A stretch of DNA of 64,000 nt from Nemania diffusa (GCA_038501195.1 JBBPUQ010000002.1:1-64000), one strand, 5' to 3'. Shown: positions 1 to 13,261, numbered from the stretch's first letter. The notes: generated by a model from the sequence alone, not told the origin. A program made the numbers and translations.

Positions 1-162
1 CTAACCCTAACCCTAACCCTAACCCTAACCCTAACCCTAACCCTAACCCTAACCCTAACCCTAACCCTAACCCTAACCCTAACCCTAACCCTAACCCTAA
101 CCCTAACCCTAACCCTAACCCTAACCCTAACCCTAACCCTAACCCTAACCCTAACCCTAACC
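1..162 (+). repeat. Telomere, 27 copies of CCCTAA
   Basis: The window opens with an uninterrupted run of the hexamer CTAACC, which read on the other strand is TTAGGG. Exactly 27 units fit in 162 bases and no unit deviates. TTAGGG telomeres are usual in filamentous fungi and also occur in animals and other groups. The C-rich strand faces the chromosome end, so position 1 is the outer end and the chromosome interior lies to the right. Confidence 0.98.
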
Positions 163-225
163 GACCCCACGCCCTTAAACCATAACTTCAACTACATTTT
201 CCACTTTTATATAACAACTTTAATA
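163..225. other. Telomere junction with strand-asymmetric base content
   Basis: Directly after the last telomere unit the plus strand keeps many C residues (for example GACCCCACGCCCTTAAACC) but has only two G residues. C then thins out over about 60 bases until the sequence becomes A+T only. No gene is visible. The pattern looks like telomere-proximal DNA partly spared from C loss on one strand only, or a short degenerate subtelomeric motif. Confidence 0.7.
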
Positions 226-460
226 ATAACAACATTATATATTTTTAAACTATAATTTAAATTATTTATATTTTATATTTTTAATTTATATTTTTAATTA
301 TTAATATTTTATATTTTTAATTTATAATTTAAATTATTTATATTTTATATTTTATATTTTTAAATTATAACTTTAATTATATTTATATTTTATATTTTTA
401 AATAATAATTTAAATTATATTTTATATTTTTTAATTATAATTTAACTTTTTTTATTATAT
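226..460. repeat. Degenerate subtelomeric tandem repeat, unit near 45-50 bp
   Basis: A phrase like TATTTTATATTTTTAAATTA followed by TAATTTAAATTAT recurs about five times with small length changes. The A+T-only alphabet makes the unit boundaries uncertain. It lies next to the telomere, where fungal chromosomes often carry short satellite-like repeats. Confidence 0.5.
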
Positions 461-2342
461 ATAAATATAATATATATTATTTATATTAAATTATTTAAAA
501 TTATTATTTTAATTAATAAAATTTTTAAAATTTATAAATATATTAAATTTATTTAATATAAAAAAAACTTTTATATTTTATTTATTAAAATAATAATATT
601 ATTTAATTTATTAATTATTTATTAAATAAATTATTATATTTTATTATAAATAATATTAATAATTTATATATATATATTTTATATATTAAAAAATAATTTT
701 AAATATAAAATTAAAATAATATTATATTTAATATATTTTTTTTTTTATTATATTAATTATTTTAATATATAAATTTATAAATAATATTATAATTTTATAA
801 AATATTAAAAAAATAAATATATTATAATATAAATAAATTATTATTAAAATTAATTTTAATTATTTAATTATAAATTTATTATTTATTATATATAATTTAA
901 TATATAAAATTAAATTAATATTAATTAATAATAATATTATATAAAAATATTTATTTAAATTTTATTAATATATATTAAAAGTTTTTTAATAATTAATTAA
1001 ATTTAAATTATAATTTATATTTATAAAAATTTATATAATTAATTAAAATATTAAAATATTAAAACTTTAAATTATTAATATAATTTATATTTATATTTAT
1101 AATAATAATATTTTTTATTATTATTTATTAATTTTTATTTTTTATATAAATTATTATATAATTTTAAATTTAATATTATAAATATATTTATTTATATTTA
1201 TTATTTATATATATTATATAAAATAAAATTTTATTATTAAAAAAATATAATATTTTAATAAATTATATAATTTTTTAAATAATAAAGTTTATTTTAATAT
1301 TTATTTTAATATTTTATTATAAATTTATAATTATATTATTATAATTAATATTAATTTAATTTAAAATTTTTTAATAAAATTTATATAATAAAAAAATTTA
1401 TTAATAAAAAAATAATAAAAAATATTTATTATATATTAATATTAATAATATAACTTTTTATTTAAAATAATTAATAATATATATTATTTATTTATATATA
1501 ATATTAAATTAAATAAACTTTAATATAAAATATATTATAAAATAAATATTAAATTAATTATATATTTAATATTTTTATATAAATAATATAAAGTTTTTTA
1601 AAAAAAAATTTATAAAAAATATTTAATAAATTTTAAATATTAATTATTATATATATATATATTATATAATATTTAAATTAATAATATTTTTAATATTTTA
1701 AAAATTAATTTATAAAATATATTTTATTAATATTTATATATATTTTTATATTTTTAATAATAATTAAATAATTATTAAATAAAATATTTATTTAATTAAT
1801 ATTAAATTAAAATTAAAATTATTATATATTAAAAAATATTTATTAAATTTAATTAAATTATTAATGAAATTAAAAAAATATATAAATTTTATTATTATAT
1901 ATATAATATTTTAAAAATAAAATAAATTATAATATAAAAAATAAAACAATTTTATAAAAAATAATAAAAAATTTAATAATATAATTATTATTAATATATA
2001 TTAATAAATTAATTAAAAATTTTTATTATTTTTAAATATTATATAAAATATAAAACTTTTAATAAAAATTATATAAATATTTTAAATATATTAATTAAAA
2101 TTAAAATTGTTTATATAATTAATTTATATAATTATTTTTTTTATATAAAATATAAATTATTAAAATATTTAATATTAATATTAATATAATTAATAATTTT
2201 ATAAAGTTTTATTATATATAAATTATATTTTATTATTATTAATAAAAAATATAAAATAAAATAATAAAAATAATATATTATTTATTTTAATAAATATTTT
2301 ATAAAAAAATTTAAATTTATAAAATATAATTTTAATAAATAT

Positions 2343-2631
2343 TATTAATAAAACTTTATATATATATATATATATATAAATTTAAAATAATTTATAAAGT
2401 TTAAAATTTATTTTTAAATTTTAAAATTTTATATAAATTTATATATATATTTTATATAAAAAAATATAATTAAAAAAATTATATATTAATTATTTATATA
2501 TATATATATATAAAATTTATAAATTTTTATATTTTTTATTTATTTAATTATTTAATAAAAGTTTTAATTTAAATTTTAATTATATATAATTAATATATAT
2601 ATATAAATTTTATTAAATTATTAATTTAAAA
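2343..2631 (-). repeat. LTR, left end of the telomere-side retrotransposon
   Basis: It aligns along its length with the LTRs at 6,482, 7,287, 40,296 and 45,899. The shared opening TATTAATAAAACTTT corresponds to TGTTAGTAGAACTTT in the least changed copy, so the terminal TG has become TA. The right end is set by alignment to the other LTR ends and is uncertain by a few bases. Confidence 0.8.
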
Positions 2632-5600
2632 TTAAATATTTTTTTTTATATAATAATTTTAATTTAAATATTAATTAATTTTTTATTATTTTTATTATTA
2701 TTTAATTAATATATATATATTTTTATTTATATAATTAATTTTTTTAATATTTAATTAAATATTTTTTTTTATAAATATTTATATAAAAATTTAAATTTTA
2801 TATATATAATTAATAATATAATTAATAATTTTATTATAAAAATAATTTTTTAAAATATTTTATTAAATATATTAATATAATTAAATTTATTAATTATATT
2901 ATATAATTTATTTATATTTAATTAAATTTTAATAAATAATATTATTTTTAATTATAAAAATATTTTTTATATAATTTTTATTAATTAATATAATTATAAA
3001 TTTAATTTAAAAATTTAAATTTTTATTATTTATAAATATTTTATTAATAAAAATAAAAGTTTTTATATAATTAAAATTTAAAAATATATAATATAGTTTT
3101 TATTATATATTATTAATTTATTATTATATTTATATATTTAATTTTTTAATATTATTTTTTAATAATTTTTAAATTTATATAATAATTAATAAATTATATA
3201 ATATTTTTTTAATTTATTAAATAATATATTATTATAAATAATTTTTTATATTAAAATTAATAATATATAATTATTTAATTTATTTATTTATTTAAATTTT
3301 ATTTTTATTAAATTTAATAAAATATTTAAATATTAATTTTATTTTTAATTTTATATAAAATAATAACTTAGTTTTTTTTTTATATAAAAACTTTTTAAAT
3401 ATAATATTAAAAATATTATTTATTTAAAATTTTATAATTATAAATTTATAAAAAAAAATTTTAATATATAATAAATATAAATTATATATAAATATTTTTA
3501 TATTTAATTTTTAATAATAATATTTATAATAAATTTTATATTAATATAATTTAAAATATAATATTTATTAAATATTTATTTTTTAATTTTTTAATAAATA
3601 AATATAAATTTTTTAATTTAATTTATTATATAATTATAATAAATTATTAATTTATATATTAAATTATTAATATTTATATAAAGATTTAAATTTTATTATT
3701 ATTTTTATAATTTTATATAATTAATTTAAATTTTTTATATAATTTAATTATTTTATTTTAATTTTATAATTAAAATATAATTATTAATTTTTTTTAATAT
3801 AAAATATTAATTATTAATAAATATAAATAATTTTTTTAATTTTTTTTAATATTAAAATTATATAAAAAGTTATTTTTTTATATTATAAATAAAATATAAT
3901 TTTTTATTAATAATATAATTTAATTTATATATAATAAAATTTAATTAATTTATTTATTATATTAATTATAAAAACTTTATATAATTTTATATAATTTTTA
4001 AATTTTTTTTATATTATAATTTTATTTTAAAAAAATAAAAAATATATTTTATATAATAATATTAATTTTTTTTTTTAATTTATATAATTTAATTAATATT
4101 AATATTTATATAAATATTTTATAATATTTTTATAATTTTTTATATAATTTTTAATAAAAAAAATAAATTTTTATTAATTTTAAAATAAACTTTAAAAATT
4201 AATAAAATAAATATAAAATTATTTAAAATTTTTATAATTATTTATAATATTATTTTTTTATTTATATAATATTTAATTTTTATAATAATTTATTTTATTT
4301 TAATAAATATTTTTTTATATAAAATTTTAATTAATTATATATTATTATAAAAATTTTTAAATAAAAAATTTATATTAAAATTATATATAATATAAAAAAA
4401 TAATTTTTAATATATTAAAATTTAATTATTTAAAATAAAATATTTATATTAATTATTTATAAAATTAATTATTTATTAATTTATATAATATTAATAATAA
4501 TTTTATAATTAAAATTATATTTATTTTTTTAATAAAACTTTAATTTTTTTAAAATTTAATTATATAATTAATAATAATAATAAAACTTTTTAATTTTTTA
4601 AAATATTAAAATATTAATATTATTATATTTAATTTTTTTTAATAATTTTATATATTTTTTTAAATAAAAATATTTAAATTAATAATATAATTTTTAAAAT
4701 TTTTATTTTATAAAATAATTTTTAATTTTTAATTAATTAATATTAAAAAATAAATATTTTTATTTTTATATAATTAATATATTTAAAATATAAAATTTAA
4801 TTAATTTAATTAATATTAAAATTATTATAATATTTATAATTTTAAAATTTTTAATATTATTAAATTAAATTATTATATAATTTAAAATTTAATTTATTTA
4901 TATAAAAATTTTTTTTTAAATAAAAGTTTTAATTTAAATTTTTTTATTAATTAAAATTTTATTTATATTAATATTTTATAAAATATTTTAATATTTTATA
5001 TTATATTAATAATTTAAATAAAAATTATTTAATATTAATATTTAATTATAAATATATATATTTTTTTTTATTATATAATAAAAATATATTAAATTTATTA
5101 AAAAATAAATTATTTTATTTTTAATTTGAAAATTTAAATTATTATTAAATTTATTATTATATAAAAAGTTTTTATTATTTTTATAATTTAATATAAATAT
5201 ATTATATTTTTTATTTTAAAATATTATATATAATAAAATATTTTATTTTTATTTTTAATTTTTTTTATTAATTATAATTAATAATTTAATAATTAAATTT
5301 TTTATAAATAAAATATTTTTTATTATTTTTATTATTTTTATTATATAATTATAATAAATTTTAATAAAATTTTTTTTATAATTATAATTATATAATTATT
5401 TTAAATATTTAATATTATATTATTTATTAATAAAATAAATATTTAATATATAATAATAATTTTTTTTTAATTAAAAAAAATTTATAATATTATTTATAAA
5501 TTAAAAAATAAAACTTTATATATAAATTTTTAATTAATTAAAATAAATTTAAATTTAAATATATTAAAATATATTTATATAATTATTATATAAAATAATA

Positions 5601-6481
5601 TTTTTTTATAATAATTAAATTTTAAAATATATTATATATTAATATTATTAATTTTAATATAATTAATTATAATATTAAAAATTTTTTTTATATAATTATA
5701 AATTTTAATATATTTATTAATATAAATATTAAAATTATTTATATAAATATATTATTATTTAAATTTTTATTATTATTTTTATTAAATTTTTTAAAAATAT
5801 ATATAAATTAATTATTTAATATTTTTTTATATATTTTTATATTTTTTTTATATTTAATTATTATAATAAATATATATTTAAATATATAATTAATATTTAT
5901 AAATATAAATTTTATTTAATTATTAAAAATTATTATAAATATTTATATAAATTATTTATTTTTAATTTTTAATTATATATATTTTTTTAAATATTATATA
6001 AAATATATTAATAATTATATTAAAATAATTATATTATTTAAATTAATTATAATATTTTAATATTTTAAATTAATTTTATTTTTTTTAATTTTATTTTTAT
6101 AAAAAAATAAATATAATTTTTTATATAAAAAATTAAAATAATTAATTTTAATTATTATAATTATAATTATTATAATTAATTTATTTATAAATTTTAATAT
6201 AATTATAAAAAAAAATAAATATAAAAATAAATAAAATAATTTAAAATTTTATTAATTTTTATATAAAAATAATAAAATTATTATATAAAAATTATTTTAA
6301 TTTTATAATATTTAAATTTTTTTTATTTAATAATAAATTTAATTTTTTTTTTTTAATTAATTTAAATATTAATTTATTTTTTATATAAAAAATAAAATAT
6401 TAAATATAAAAGTTATTTTATAATTAAATTTTATTTTTTTATTTTATTAATTTATAATTATTTTTTATAATTATTAATTAA

Positions 6482-6763
6482 TATTAATAAAATTTTATAT
6501 ATATATATATATATATAAATTTAAAAAAATTTATAAAATTTAAAATTTATTTTTAAATTTTAAAATTTTATATTAATTTATATATATATATTATAAAAAA
6601 AAATATAATTAATAAAATTATATATAAATTATTTATATATATATATTTATAAATTTTAATTAATTTTTATATTTTTTATTTATTTAATAAAAACTTTAAT
6701 TTAAATTTTAATTATAAATATTTAATTTATATATATAAATTTTATTAAATTATTAATTTAATA
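6482..6763 (-). repeat. LTR, right end of the telomere-side retrotransposon
   Basis: Same family as the LTR at 2,343. The end TTAATA corresponds to TTCAACA-type termini in the best copy, so the canonical CA has become TA. It is followed at once by AATAT, matching the five bases before the left LTR. Random agreement of five A/T bases is not negligible in this block. Confidence 0.8.
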
Positions 6764-7286
6764 AATATTATAATATTTAAATTTTTAAATTAAAATTAAA
6801 ATATAAAATTATATATAATAATATTTAATTATATAAAAAATTTTAATTAATAATATAAAATTATAATAATTTATAAATAAATTAATAATTAATTTTAATT
6901 TTTAATTTTATTTTATTTTAAAATTATAATATATTATATAAATTATAAATTATTATATAAATATATATATAATTAATTAATAAATTTATATAAAAAATTT
7001 ATATATATTTATTTATTAAATTTAAAAATTAATATTTTTAAAAAATTAAAATAATTATTATTATATATAATATTAATTTATTAATTATTAGAAAATAATA
7101 TTTTTAAATTTATAATTTTAAAATTTATAATTAAAAAAAATTTTAATTTTATATTATAAAATTTAAAATTAAATTTAATTATATTTATATTATATTTATA
7201 AATTAATATATTATTTTAATTTAAAAAAATTAAATAATATAATTATTTAAAATTAATTTTAATATAAAAATTTTATATAATAATAT

Positions 7287-7596
7287 TATTAATAAAATTT
7301 TATATATATATATATATAAAAAAATTTAAAATAATTTATAAAATTTAAAATTTATTTTTAAATTTTTAAATTTTATATTAATTTATATATATATTTTATA
7401 AAAAAAAATATAATTAAAAAAATTATATATAAATTATTTATATATATATATATATAAAATTTATAAATTTTATAAATTTTAATAAATTTTTATATTTTTT
7501 ATTTATTTAATTATTTAATAAAAATTTTAATTTAAATTTTAATTATATATATTTAATATATATATATATAAATTTTATTAAATTATTAATTTAATA
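7287..7596 (-). mobile_element. Solo LTR of the same Copia family
   Basis: A full-length LTR stands alone, bounded by AATAT on both sides (7,282-7,286 and 7,597-7,601). No internal retrotransposon sequence adjoins it. Solo LTRs normally arise by recombination between the two LTRs of an element, and the conserved flanking five bases fit that. The flanks beyond those five bases differ from the flanks of the element at 2,343, so this is a separate insertion. Confidence 0.78.
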
Positions 7597-8924
7597 AATA
7601 TATTAAAATATAATATTTATTAATTAAAAATTTTTTATAATTTATTTATTATTATTTAAATTATTAATATTTAAAAAATTAATATAATTATATTAAATTA
7701 AAAATTATAATAAAAATTAATATTTATATTTTATAATTTATATATAATTTATTTTTTTATTTTTATAATAAAATTATTTATAAATAATAAAAATATAATA
7801 TTATTATTTAAAATTTTAATTATATTAATTATAAATTTAAATTTTTTATAATATTATTTTTTAAAATTTAATTAAATATAAATAAATAATTAAAAATATA
7901 TTAATTTATATATTATATATAATAATTATTTAATTTAATAATATAATTATTTTTTTATATAATTATTTAAAAAATTTTAAAAATATTAATTATATTATAA
8001 ATTTTAATAATATTATATTTTAAATAAAAATTATTATATAATTATATAATTAAATTTAATATATTATTAAAAAATAAATTTATAATTAATATTATATTAT
8101 TATATAAATTATTTAATAAAAAATATAAAAAATATATTAAATTAATATAAAATAAATTTAATTATATATTAAAAATATTAATTTTTATTAATTAATTATA
8201 TATATATAAAATTATAATTAAAATATAAAATTTTAAATATTAAAATTTATTTTATATATTTTATATTTTATTTAATAAATAATTAATTATATTTTATTAT
8301 ATATAATATTAATAAATATTTAATTAATTTATAAAATAAATTTATATATATATATTATATATATAAAATATTTTTTTTAAATATTAAAATAATAATAATA
8401 TTATATAATTATAATATTATATTTTATTTAAATTTTATTATATATAATTTATAATATAAATTAAAATTAATATTAATAATTAATATTAAATTAATTATAA
8501 TTAAAAAAATTTTAATTTATTTTTTATATAAAATATATAATTTTTATTTTTTTTTTATATATAAATTTAATTTTATTATATAAAATTATAAATATATTAT
8601 ATTAAATTATTTTAATAATTATAATTATTATTATTTTTATTATAAATATAAATATAATTATAAATAAAAAAAAATTATAAAATATATAAAAAAATTTATA
8701 ATAAAATTAAATTTTATATAAATTTAATTAAAAAAATATTAAAAATTTTTTTATAATTATAATATTTAAATTTAATTTTATTTAATTATTTATTTAATAT
8801 ATTTTTAATTATTTAATAAAAATTATTATTTATATTTTATATAAAAAAATAAAATATATATTATAAAAATTATTTTTAAATTAAATTAATTTTTAATTTT
8901 TAATTTTATAAATTTATAAATATA

Positions 8925-9135
8925 ATTTAAAATATTAAAATTTTATATTAATATATATATATATATTATAATATAAAATATTATTAAATAAAATATATAT
9001 AAATTATTTATATATATATTTATATAAAATTTATTAATTTTAAAAATTTTATTAAATTTTTTTATTTAATATTTATATAATTAATTTATTAAAATTTTAA
9101 TTAAATATATTTATATATATATATATATATATATA
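8925..9135 (-). mobile_element. Probable diverged partial LTR of the same family
   Basis: The order TTAAAATATTAAAATTTTAT, a TA run, TATATATAAATTATTTATAT, another TA run and a TTTTTTTATTTAAT stretch follows the LTR consensus with gaps. The left end of the LTR is missing. With only two bases to compare, chance similarity cannot be excluded. Confidence 0.4.
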
Positions 9136-11107
9136 TAAATTATATTAAATAATAAATTTTAAATTATATAAATAAAATAAATAAATTAATAATTTTTATT
9201 AATAAAGTTATTATATATTATATAATAATTAATTATTAATATTTTTATTAATTTATTTTATTAATTTATATTTTATTTATTTATTTAAATATTATTATTA
9301 TAATAATTTTATTTTAATAATTTAATTAATTAATAAAATAAATAATATTATAAAATTAAAAATATATATATAAAATTAATAAAATTTAAATATATTAAAT
9401 AATATAAATAAATTTAAATATATTTATAAATTAATTTATAAATTTAATAAAATTTAATAAATAATTATAATAATTAATTAATTAAATTTAAATAAATTAA
9501 AATATTTTTATTTTATAATTAATAATAAAAAAAAATTTTATTTAATTTATTATTAAATTAAAATTTTTTAAAATAAAAAATTTATAATTTTTTTATATTT
9601 ATATTTATAAATTTATAATTAATTTAATATAATTTATATTATTATAAATATATAAATAAAAAATTAATAAATTTTATAAAATTATAAATAATATTATATA
9701 TAATATATTTTTATTTAAAATAATAAAATTAATTAAATTAATATAATAAATATAATTAATTAAATTTTATAATTTTATATAATATATAATTAAAATAATA
9801 TATTAAAAATAATATTTATAAAATATTTAATTATTTATATATATATATAATTATATTTTTAATATAATTAAATTAATTTAATTAATTTATTTTAATAATA
9901 AATATTATTTAATAAAATAATATAAAATATATAATAAAATTAATATATTAAATAAATTTCTTTAAAATTAAAATAAAATTTTAAATTATATAAATTTAAA
10001 AATTAAAATATATTTATTATAAAAAAATTAAAAAATTAAAAAATTAAAATTAAAATATATAATTATAATTATATATTTAATATATATAATAATAAATAAT
10101 ATTTAATTAAAATAAAAAATTTAATAATATTATAATAAATATAAATTTTAAATATTATAATAATATTATATTTATATTTTAAAATTTATATTAAATTATA
10201 TTTAAATATTTTTTATAATATAATATTTATTTTATTTATTATATAATTTATTTAATTTATTATATTTAAAATTTTATTTATTATAATTTTATAATTATAA
10301 ATTATAAATATTAATTAAATTAATTTTATATTTTTAATTTATAATTAATTAATAATATTTAAAATATTTATTTAATTATTAAATTTAAATTTTTATATAT
10401 TTTAAATTATAAATTATAAATATTAAATATATATAAAAATAAAAATTAATTAAAATTATATTTTTTAAATATATTTAATAATTAATATTTAATTTTTTTA
10501 TATATAATTTTAATTTTAAATTATAAAATAATATAATAATTTTAATTATAAATTAAATTTAAATATAATATATAATTTAATATTTATAATAATTATAATT
10601 ATATAATAAATTATAATATAAAATATTAATTATATAAATAAAATATTTATTTAATTATTTAATATAAATTTAAATATTATAAATATAAAAAATTTAAAAT
10701 TATTATAATAATTAAAAATATTTTTTAAATAAAATATTAATAAATAATATTATATTATTATTATATTTATAATAATAATTTTTTATATAAATATTTTTAA
10801 ATTATAAAAATTTATTTTATTTTTATAAAAATAATATAAATTAAAATATAATTAATAAAAAAAATAATATTAATATTAAATATTTATAAAATTAATTAAA
10901 AATAATAATAAATTATATTAAATTTAAAATTAATATTATTAATTAAAATAATAATTAAATTAATTTAATATTATATTATTATTATAATATATATATATAT
11001 AAATTAAAAATATTTTATATTAATAATTTAAATTTATATAAATAAATTATTATTATAAATAAAATAAATTAATTTTAAAAATAAATAATTATATTTTAAA
11101 TAAAATT

Positions 11108-11310
11108 ATATATATATATTTTAAATATTTTATATATTTTAAATATTTTATATATTTTATATATTTTATATATTATATATATTATATTTATTTTATATAT
11201 TTTATATATTTTATATTTTATAATTATTTTATATTATTTATATATTTTTTATTTTATATATATATTATAAATTTTATATATTTATTTATATTATATATAT
11301 TATATATATT
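11108..11310. repeat. Minisatellite, unit about 11 bp
   Basis: The unit TATATTTTATA or TAAATATTTTA is repeated many times with one-base slippage. It holds no C or G. It is probably a simple-sequence tract. Confidence 0.7.
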
Positions 11311-11416
11311 ATTTAAAATTTATTTTTTTAATTTTTTTAATATAAATATTATTATTATAAATTTTATTTTAATTTTAAATTAAATAATATTTATAATATA
11401 AATATTAAATTAAGTT

Positions 11417-11780
11417 TATTATATTAAATAATAAATATAAAATAAATTATAAATATAAAAAAAATAAATATTTAATTTTTTAATATTTTATTTAAATATT
11501 ATAAAATATATTAATTTATATTTTTTATTATTATAAATTTAAATAAAAAAAATTAATTTAAATATAAATATAAAATAAATTATAATAAATAATAAATATA
11601 AAATAAACTATAATAAATAATAAATATAAAAAAAATAATTATTAAATATTTTATTATTTTATTATAATATTAAAAAATATATTAATTTTAAAAAAATTTT
11701 TATTTATTATAATAAATATTAAATATAAAATAAATTATAAATATAAAAAAAATTATTAATAAATTTTTTAATATTTTATT
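11417..11780. repeat. Three copies of a 70-80 bp A+T module
   Basis: The phrase AATAAATATAAAATAAA, followed by an A-run and then a T-rich tail ending near TAATATTTTATTT, occurs near 11,428, 11,590 and 11,706. Spacing is irregular. It looks like an old tandem duplication at the edge of the near-pure A+T block. Confidence 0.6.
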
Positions 11781-12059
11781 TTAATATATTTATTATAATA
11801 TATATATTTATATTTAAATTTATAATTATATTTTATTATTTTAAAATTAAAATATATAAAATATATATATATATTTTTAAAATAAATATAATAAAAAAAA
11901 CTAAATAATTTATTTTATTATTATAATTATATTTTATTTATTTATTAATTTATATATTTTTTATAAAATAAACTTTAATTTTATTTTTATATTTCTTTTT
12001 ATAATTATTATTATAATTATTATATAATATTATTAATTTTATATTTTTAATTACTATTT

Positions 12060-12155
12060 TATTATTAATACTATTATAAAAACAATGTTATTAGTTTTAC
12101 ATTTTATATACTATTTTATTGTTAGCGCAATTATAAAAACAATGTTTTTATTAAA
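12060..12155. repeat. Short direct duplication at the block boundary, spacing 57 bp
   Basis: The string ATTATAAAAACAATGTT occurs twice, ending near 12,088 and 12,145, inside matching flanks. It lies at the place where C and G reappear. The two copies differ where one keeps GCGC and the other reads A/T, showing uneven loss of C/G. Confidence 0.6.
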
Positions 12156-12165
12156 TACTGAATAT

Positions 12166-13085
12166 AGCTAAAGAAAATGAAACAAAACGTGGACGCAAAA
12201 GCAAGAAGTACTGCTACAGGAAACCTTTTAGCTAAATAACCAGTTCTGCTTTCTTTTTATTTCGCTGTTAATACAGCTTTTTAAATAATACTTTATTTAA
12301 AACAACTTATAACTTGATTTAATTAGCTTACTTTTTAATTTAACTGCTTTATTTTTTATTCTAATCGAATTTTTAATATAGTTACAGCATTAATATATAA
12401 CTAGATTTTAAAGCTATAAGTTTTTATTACTTTTAATAGCAACTTATAACAATTTAACTATTTAATTTATTAACTTTTAAATCGATATTTCGTTTTACTA
12501 CTGTGTTACTTTTTTTTTCGATAGTGCTAGTATAATTAAAATGCTAAAAAATAACTAGCATTTACGTTTTCGATTGTACTATGTACTAAATATTGCTTTT
12601 GATAACTTAGATTATATTGTTTTTTAATATAGTTTAAAGATTTTAGATTTTTTTTATAGTAATAACTAAAACAGAACAAGCTCTGTTACTTTTTTAGCAA
12701 ATAGTAACAAAGCTACAGTTGAAAATTTAAATAGTGCTATATTTAATAAACTGAACTTGTTTAACTTTAAACCTAACTATTTAACAACTAGCAAAACAAT
12801 ACTTAAACTTCAAGCTATTATTATTAATAGCTACTTTATTAAAAGTACCGATGTTTTAAAAAACTTGTTGTTTACTGTTTAGTTAACAAAAGAAGTTTTT
12901 AATTTAGCTTTTTTATATAACTAGTTAAAATAGCGGTTTTTTATTTTTTTAAAACAAAAACGTAACTTTGTTTAATATTAATTAATAGTAATATACTAAA
13001 AAGTATGCAACTGTAATATGTTTTTTAGCTGATTTTACTTTTTGTTTTTTTTATTTGTTAACTAAGCTGTTTGTTATTTCTGAAA
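12166..13085 (+). pseudogene. Decayed coding region of unknown function
   Basis: One plus-strand frame (codons starting at 12,166) stays coding-like for about 900 bases, best between 12,481 and 12,960, where about 160 codons hold only six stops. Random sequence of this composition would give about twice as many. The stops are TAG and TAA, which C-to-T change makes from CAG and CAA. Readable pieces include DSASIIKMLKNN and NKATVENLNSAIFNKLNLF, rich in N and K as expected if D and E codons lost G. At 12,166-12,240 the DNA is almost unmutated; a second frame there reads KRGRKSKK, a basic motif. The frame runs into the 31-bp tandem repeat at 13,085. I do not recognise a family. A transposon origin is likely from context but not shown. 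Confidence 0.55.
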
Positions 13086-13261
13086 AGTTTTTAAAAAACG
13101 GAATATTTGATCTAAAAGCTTTTAAAAAACGGATTATTTGATTTAAAGCTTTTAAAAAACGGAATATTTAATTTAAGAGCTTTTAAAAAATAAACTATAT
13201 AATTTAAAAGTTTTTAAAAAATAAAATATTTAATTTTTGCAAATATTTTATTTTTTAAGCT
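13085..13261. repeat. 31-bp tandem array, 5 units, of the CGGAATATT motif
   Basis: The core TTTTAAAAAACGGAATATTT is repeated with the CGG (or its mutated form) anchored at 13,099, 13,130, 13,160, 13,191 and 13,222. Spacing is 30-31 bp, so the array is not in frame. The first three units keep CGG; the last two have lost it. The inverted form AATATTTTATTTTTTAAGC follows at 13,243-13,261. The same core builds the hairpins found across 16.9-30.1 kb. Confidence 0.85.

Larger units (their letters stand above)
2343..6763 (-). mobile_element. Heavily mutated Ty1/Copia-type LTR retrotransposon, telomere-side copy
   Basis: This 4.4-kb element is flanked by two LTRs (2,343-2,631 and 6,482-6,763) and by the 5-bp direct repeat AATAT (2,338-2,342 and 6,764-6,768). 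Its interior aligns, in the same orientation, with the better preserved copy at 40,296-46,206. Matching landmarks include the T-rich tract next to the left LTR, the stretch near 3,360 against 41,562, and the stretch near 5,580 against 44,360. Almost every C and G of the other copy is T or A here, so no domain is readable; the Copia assignment comes only from homology. It is about 1.5 kb shorter than the other copy, so one of them has lost or gained segments. Confidence 0.8.
226..11990. other. Near-pure A+T subtelomeric block
   Basis: Almost 11.8 kb contains only about 45 C or G bases by eye count. Most of these sit inside AACTTT or its complement AAAGTT. Stop codons fill all six frames and no coding stretch can be read. 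Apart from the elements listed separately (LTR copies and tandem repeats), the intervals 460-2,337, 6,764-7,286, 7,597-8,924 and 9,136-11,100 show no recognisable feature. The composition fits RIP driven close to saturation; a native A+T-only sequence would not explain why family members elsewhere in the window still carry G/C at the same sites. Confidence 0.9.

Noticed and set aside
8925..9135. Second solo LTR with target duplication
   Set aside because: The left end is missing and the alignment needs gaps, so it is listed only as a probable fragment.
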